NCBI RefSeq assembly: GCF_014699055.1
Contig: NZ_JACXAC010000004.1
Location: forward strand, 496,001-560,000
Direction of reading: 5' to 3'
DNA from: Hymenobacter armeniacus
Lineage (GTDB): Bacteria; Bacteroidota; Bacteroidia; Cytophagales; Hymenobacteraceae
Length of the DNA: 64,000 nucleotides
In this document: positions 61,518 through 64,000 of the stretch, piece after piece
Numbering within the stretch: position 1 is the first letter of the stretch
Layout: each line of letters starts with the position of its first letter
Program-made: the position numbers and the translations under genes
The notes under the pieces: generated by a model
Told to the model about the DNA's origin: nothing
What the model saw: only the letters and a program-made list of their open reading frames with translations
Database searches by the model: none

Positions 61518-62252
61518 TTATTTCACCACCGCAATGCGGTTGTAGTGGTCCATCATCCGGGCGATGTCGGCGGGGCGGGTGTAGTCGAGGTGCTGGCCGG
61601 TGGCAAAGGTGCGCACGGCGTCGGCGCGGGCGCCGAAGAGGCGCAGTACCGACGCCTCGGAGGGCTCCAGCGGGCGCAGCGGCTCGGTGCCCACGGTGCC
61701 GGGGCCGGCCAGCAGGGTGCCCACCAGCGGGTGCTTGCCGTTGGGCGTGGCGTCGGGGGCGGGGGCGTAGAACCAGGCCAGCAGCTGCGGGCCGGCGTCT
61801 ATGGCGGTGAGCACCTCCACGAATTCGCGGCGCGTGCCGGCGCTGCCTTCCTTCACCAGGCGCGAGCGGAAGCGGCGCAGGGGCTGGTCGGGGTTGCCGG
61901 CTTCGCCGAAGTCGAAGCCACGCAGGCTGCTGGCGGGCCAGAAATGGGTCGAATCCAGCTCCACCGAGTCCTGGGCTTCGAGCAGGTGCAGGCCGGCGTG
62001 GTAGCGCAGGCCCGGCACCAGCAGGTTGCGGCCGTCGAAAGTGCGCAGCGAGCCCGGCTGAAACGCATTGCCCCCCAGAAAGCCGGCGGGTTGCTGCCCC
62101 ATCGCGGCGCGATATGTCCGAGCCGACGCGCTGGTGTTGGCCTGCTGGTAGGCCACGCGGGCTTCGGCGGCGTCGCGAGAGGTCTGGGCCGCCACCGGGC
62201 GAGCAAAAGCACCCAGCAGAATTGCAAAAAAGAAAGGCGTAAAGTTCTTCAC
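61518..62252 (-). CDS. Secreted protein, paralogue of the upstream gene, unknown function
   Basis: 244 residues from GTG at 62252, with signal peptide MKNFTPFFFAILLGAFARPVAAQ. It shares an ordered set of motifs with the neighbour at 62383: LRYHAGLHLLEAQDS, FWPASSLRGFDFG, TRREFVEVLTA, RLFGARADAV and ARMMDHYN. All-beta with a helical C-terminus by eye; family not recognised. It is third in line behind HMG-CoA reductase on the minus strand, 130 bp after its paralogue, so it may have its own promoter. Confidence 0.75.
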   Translation of the reverse strand: MKNFTPFFFAILLGAFARPVAAQTSRDAAEARVAYQQANTSASARTYRAAMGQQPAGFLGGNAFQPGSLRTFDGRNLLVPGLRYHAGLHLLEAQDSVELDSTHFWPASSLRGFDFGEAGNPDQPLRRFRSRLVKEGSAGTRREFVEVLTAIDAGPQLLAWFYAPAPDATPNGKHPLVGTLLAGPGTVGTEPLRPLEPSEASVLRLFGARADAVRTFATGQHLDYTRPADIARMMDHYNRIAVVK

Positions 62253-62382
62253 AAATGAATAGCAGTAAAGGAATTCGCGTAAGGGGAAACAAATTTACAA
62301 CAACTCGCTCAGCTGCCGCGAGGGTGTTCCAGCCTTTCCGCCCCGCCTCGTCAAATTCCGCTTAAAGGAGGTGGTGAAGCGG

Positions 62383-63120
62383 CTATTTTCCCTGCAAATT
62401 GTAGTATTCCACCATTCTTAGTACCTGCGCCAGGTCGGTATAGCTAAGGTGCTCTTTGGCCGCGTACGCTTCTACCTGCGGGGCGCGCGTGCCAAACAGG
62501 CGCGGAACCTCGCGCTGGTTGAGCGACACGGCGCGCAGGGGCTCCTGCGGCTTTATGCCCGGGCCGGCCACCACCACCTGGCCGATTTCGGTGCGGGCCG
62601 GCCGGGTCTGGGTCTGCAACACGGGGTCGTACTGGGCGTCGTCGTGCACGTAGTGGTGCAGCACGGCCAGCACCAGGAAGGCATTGTCGTCGCGGGTCAG
62701 TACCTCCACAAACTCACGCCGCGTGCTGCCGTCGCGCACCATGTAGGTGCGGAAATGCCGCGCATCGGCGCCCTGGCCCAGGTAAAAGCCGTCGAGGCTG
62801 CCCGGCGGCCACACGTGGCTGCCGGTCGAGTCGCGGGCTTCGAGCAGGTGCAAGGCCACGTTGTAGCGCATGGCCGGCACCCGCACGCGGCGCTTGTTGG
62901 GCAGCACCAGCACGCCGGGCTGCTCCACGCTCACGAGGTAGGCTTCGGGGGCGTTGATGAGGTCTTTGCGCATGCGCTCCAGCGCACCGGGCGAGTTGGC
63001 GCGTTGGTAAAGCTGCAGGCCGATGTCGCCCAGGTCGGGCTGCGACTGGGCCCGCGCTGGCGCCGCCAGCCCAACTGCCACCAGCAGCCCGGCCAGCAGC
63101 GCGGTAATCGAGGGTTTCAT
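62383..63120 (-). CDS. Secreted protein, tandem paralogue, unknown function
   Basis: 245 residues from ATG at 63120 (MKPSITALLAGLLVAVGLAAPARAQ). The longer frame to 63309 overlaps the HMG-CoA reductase gene and lacks a signal peptide, so it is rejected. Motifs shared with 61518: MRYNVALHLLEARDS, VWPPGSLDGFYLG, TRREFVEVLTR, RLFGTRAPQV and LRMVEYYN. It starts 32 bp after the HMG-CoA reductase stop and is probably co-transcribed with it. No enzyme motif is visible. Confidence 0.75.
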   Translation of the reverse strand: MKPSITALLAGLLVAVGLAAPARAQSQPDLGDIGLQLYQRANSPGALERMRKDLINAPEAYLVSVEQPGVLVLPNKRRVRVPAMRYNVALHLLEARDSTGSHVWPPGSLDGFYLGQGADARHFRTYMVRDGSTRREFVEVLTRDDNAFLVLAVLHHYVHDDAQYDPVLQTQTRPARTEIGQVVVAGPGIKPQEPLRAVSLNQREVPRLFGTRAPQVEAYAAKEHLSYTDLAQVLRMVEYYNLQGK

Positions 63121-63152
63121 TCCTAAATCAGCTGAAATGTGTTGGTCGAGGC

Positions 63153-64000
63153 TTAGCGGTTGCGGCCGTACTGCTCGTGGCTGCTCACCCAGTCGGAGCT
63201 GCTGATGGCGGCGCCCAGGCTGAGCTCGCCGGCCAGCACCACGCCGGCCACGATTTCGGCAAACTTGCGCACCGTGCCGCGGCCCACGCAGCCCAGCATC
63301 TGCAGGCACTCGTTTTGGGTGGCCAGGCCGGTGCCGCCGCCGTGCGTGGCCACAATGAGCGACGGAATGGTGATGCTGATGTACAGGTCGCCGTCTTTGG
63401 TCACTTCCGAGTACAGAATGCCGGCCGAGGACTCGCTCACGTTGGCCACGTCCTGGCCGGTGGCAATGAACATGGCCGTGATGCCGTTGGCCGAGTGCGC
63501 GCCGTTGTTGTTGGCCCCCGAGATGAAGGCGCCCACGTTGCTCACCTGGCCGTGGTAGGCCAGTTGCTCGGGCGTCACGCGCATGCGCTGCTGCAGCACG
63601 TCGCGCTTCACCACGGCCTCGGCCACCACGCGCTTGCCGCGGGTGCGCATCACGTTGATTTGGCTGGCTTTTTTGTCGGTGGCAAAGTTCGATTCGAGGT
63701 AGAAGTGCTCGATTTTGACGTCTTTGTAGTTCTCCAGAATCCAGGAGCAGGCCGCAAAGGTGGCGCGGCCCACCATGTTCTGACCGGCCGCGTCGCCGGT
63801 GCTGAAATTGAAGCGCAGGTAGGCGAACTTGTTGCTCAGGTACGTGTCGATGTACTGCAGCTTGGCCACGCTGGACGTGCTTTCGGCCTGCGGCCGAATC
63901 AGGTCAATGTTGTCTTCCACCCACTTGCCGAAGTCGCGGGCGCCGCGCGCATCGGCAAACACAAACACCGGCGCCCGCTGCATGGCGTCGCCGATGACGG
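63153..64000 (-). CDS. Hydroxymethylglutaryl-CoA reductase, C-terminal part (5' end outside window)
   Basis: The frame runs off the window end; ~282 residues are present, opening VIGDAMQRAPVFVFAD. Recognisable sites: DAAGQNMVGRA (catalytic Asp and substrate loop), GQVSNVGAFISGANNNGAHSANG (NAD(P)H region), ATHGGGTGLATQNECL, and a C-terminal catalytic His in WVSSHEQYGR. It makes mevalonate from HMG-CoA for isoprenoid (and probably carotenoid) synthesis. The first gene of a possible operon with the two paralogous secreted proteins. Confidence 0.93.
   Translation of the reverse strand, partial: VIGDAMQRAPVFVFADARGARDFGKWVEDNIDLIRPQAESTSSVAKLQYIDTYLSNKFAYLRFNFSTGDAAGQNMVGRATFAACSWILENYKDVKIEHFYLESNFATDKKASQINVMRTRGKRVVAEAVVKRDVLQQRMRVTPEQLAYHGQVSNVGAFISGANNNGAHSANGITAMFIATGQDVANVSESSAGILYSEVTKDGDLYISITIPSLIVATHGGGTGLATQNECLQMLGCVGRGTVRKFAEIVAGVVLAGELSLGAAISSSDWVSSHEQYGRNR

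Noticed and set aside
62383..63309. Longer start at 63309 for the secreted paralogue
   Set aside because: The extension overlaps the end of HMG-CoA reductase and removes the signal peptide from the N-terminus.
1..64000. tRNA, rRNA, riboswitch, integrase or phage genes
   Set aside because: Looked for cloverleaf arms, known riboswitch cores and integrase or phage motifs in all gaps; none was convincing.

Overview
The window reads as chromosomal DNA of a high-GC member of the Bacteroidota, most like Hymenobacter or a close relative in the Cytophagales. Support comes from two giant surface proteins with type IX secretion (T9SS) sorting tails, the Bacteroidota-type TamL/TamB pair, a polysaccharide lyase, promoter boxes of the TAnnTTTG type (a perfect TATCTTTG precedes ruvX), weak ribosome binding sites, and many lipoproteins. 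No rRNA, tRNA, CRISPR array, prophage or transposase was recognised.

Layout. 0-11 kb: the 3' end of a family 8 polysaccharide lyase, a low-GC stretch with one doubtful ORF, a small lipoprotein, a 2802-residue FG-GAP/IPT protein with a T9SS tail, and a small membrane protein. 11-17 kb: a dead 5' fragment of a restriction-modification gene, an M13 metallopeptidase, then the intact MmeI-like restriction-modification gene, whose middle third has foreign-looking composition. 17-26 kb: a membrane-anchored alpha/beta hydrolase and a complete tripartite RND efflux operon (adaptor, pump, outer-membrane channel). 26-29 kb: small hypothetical genes, a 2H phosphoesterase and a GNAT-like protein. 29-37 kb: tamB-tamL. 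37-40 kb: a two-CBM20 4-alpha-glucanotransferase. 40-48.5 kb: an AT-rich gap and a 2550-residue DUF11/beta-helix T9SS adhesin-like protein. 48.5-57.4 kb: a thioredoxin-reductase-like flavoprotein, an ECF sigma factor, an alpha/beta hydrolase, a patatin-barrel protein, a DUF486 protein, a Kir-type potassium channel, a zinc phospholipase C/S1-P1-type protein, peptide deformylase and RuvX. 57.8-64 kb: a C-terminal processing protease, homogentisate dioxygenase, a lipoprotein, two tandem paralogous secreted proteins and the C-terminal part of HMG-CoA reductase.

Most genes belong to envelope biogenesis and transport (TamL/TamB, RND, the patatin barrel, T9SS cargo), polysaccharide use (PL8, GH77) or housekeeping (def, ruvX, ctp, HMG-CoA reductase). 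The main unusual signals are four inverted repeats whose arms are built from degenerate 7-8 nt units, one of them translated in frame inside the restriction-modification gene; a second palindrome family with a GAGCGCAGCGAAG core; a mosaic restriction-modification gene with a dead 5' copy on the far side of a peptidase gene; and a coding-like in-frame extension after the stop of the alpha/beta hydrolase.
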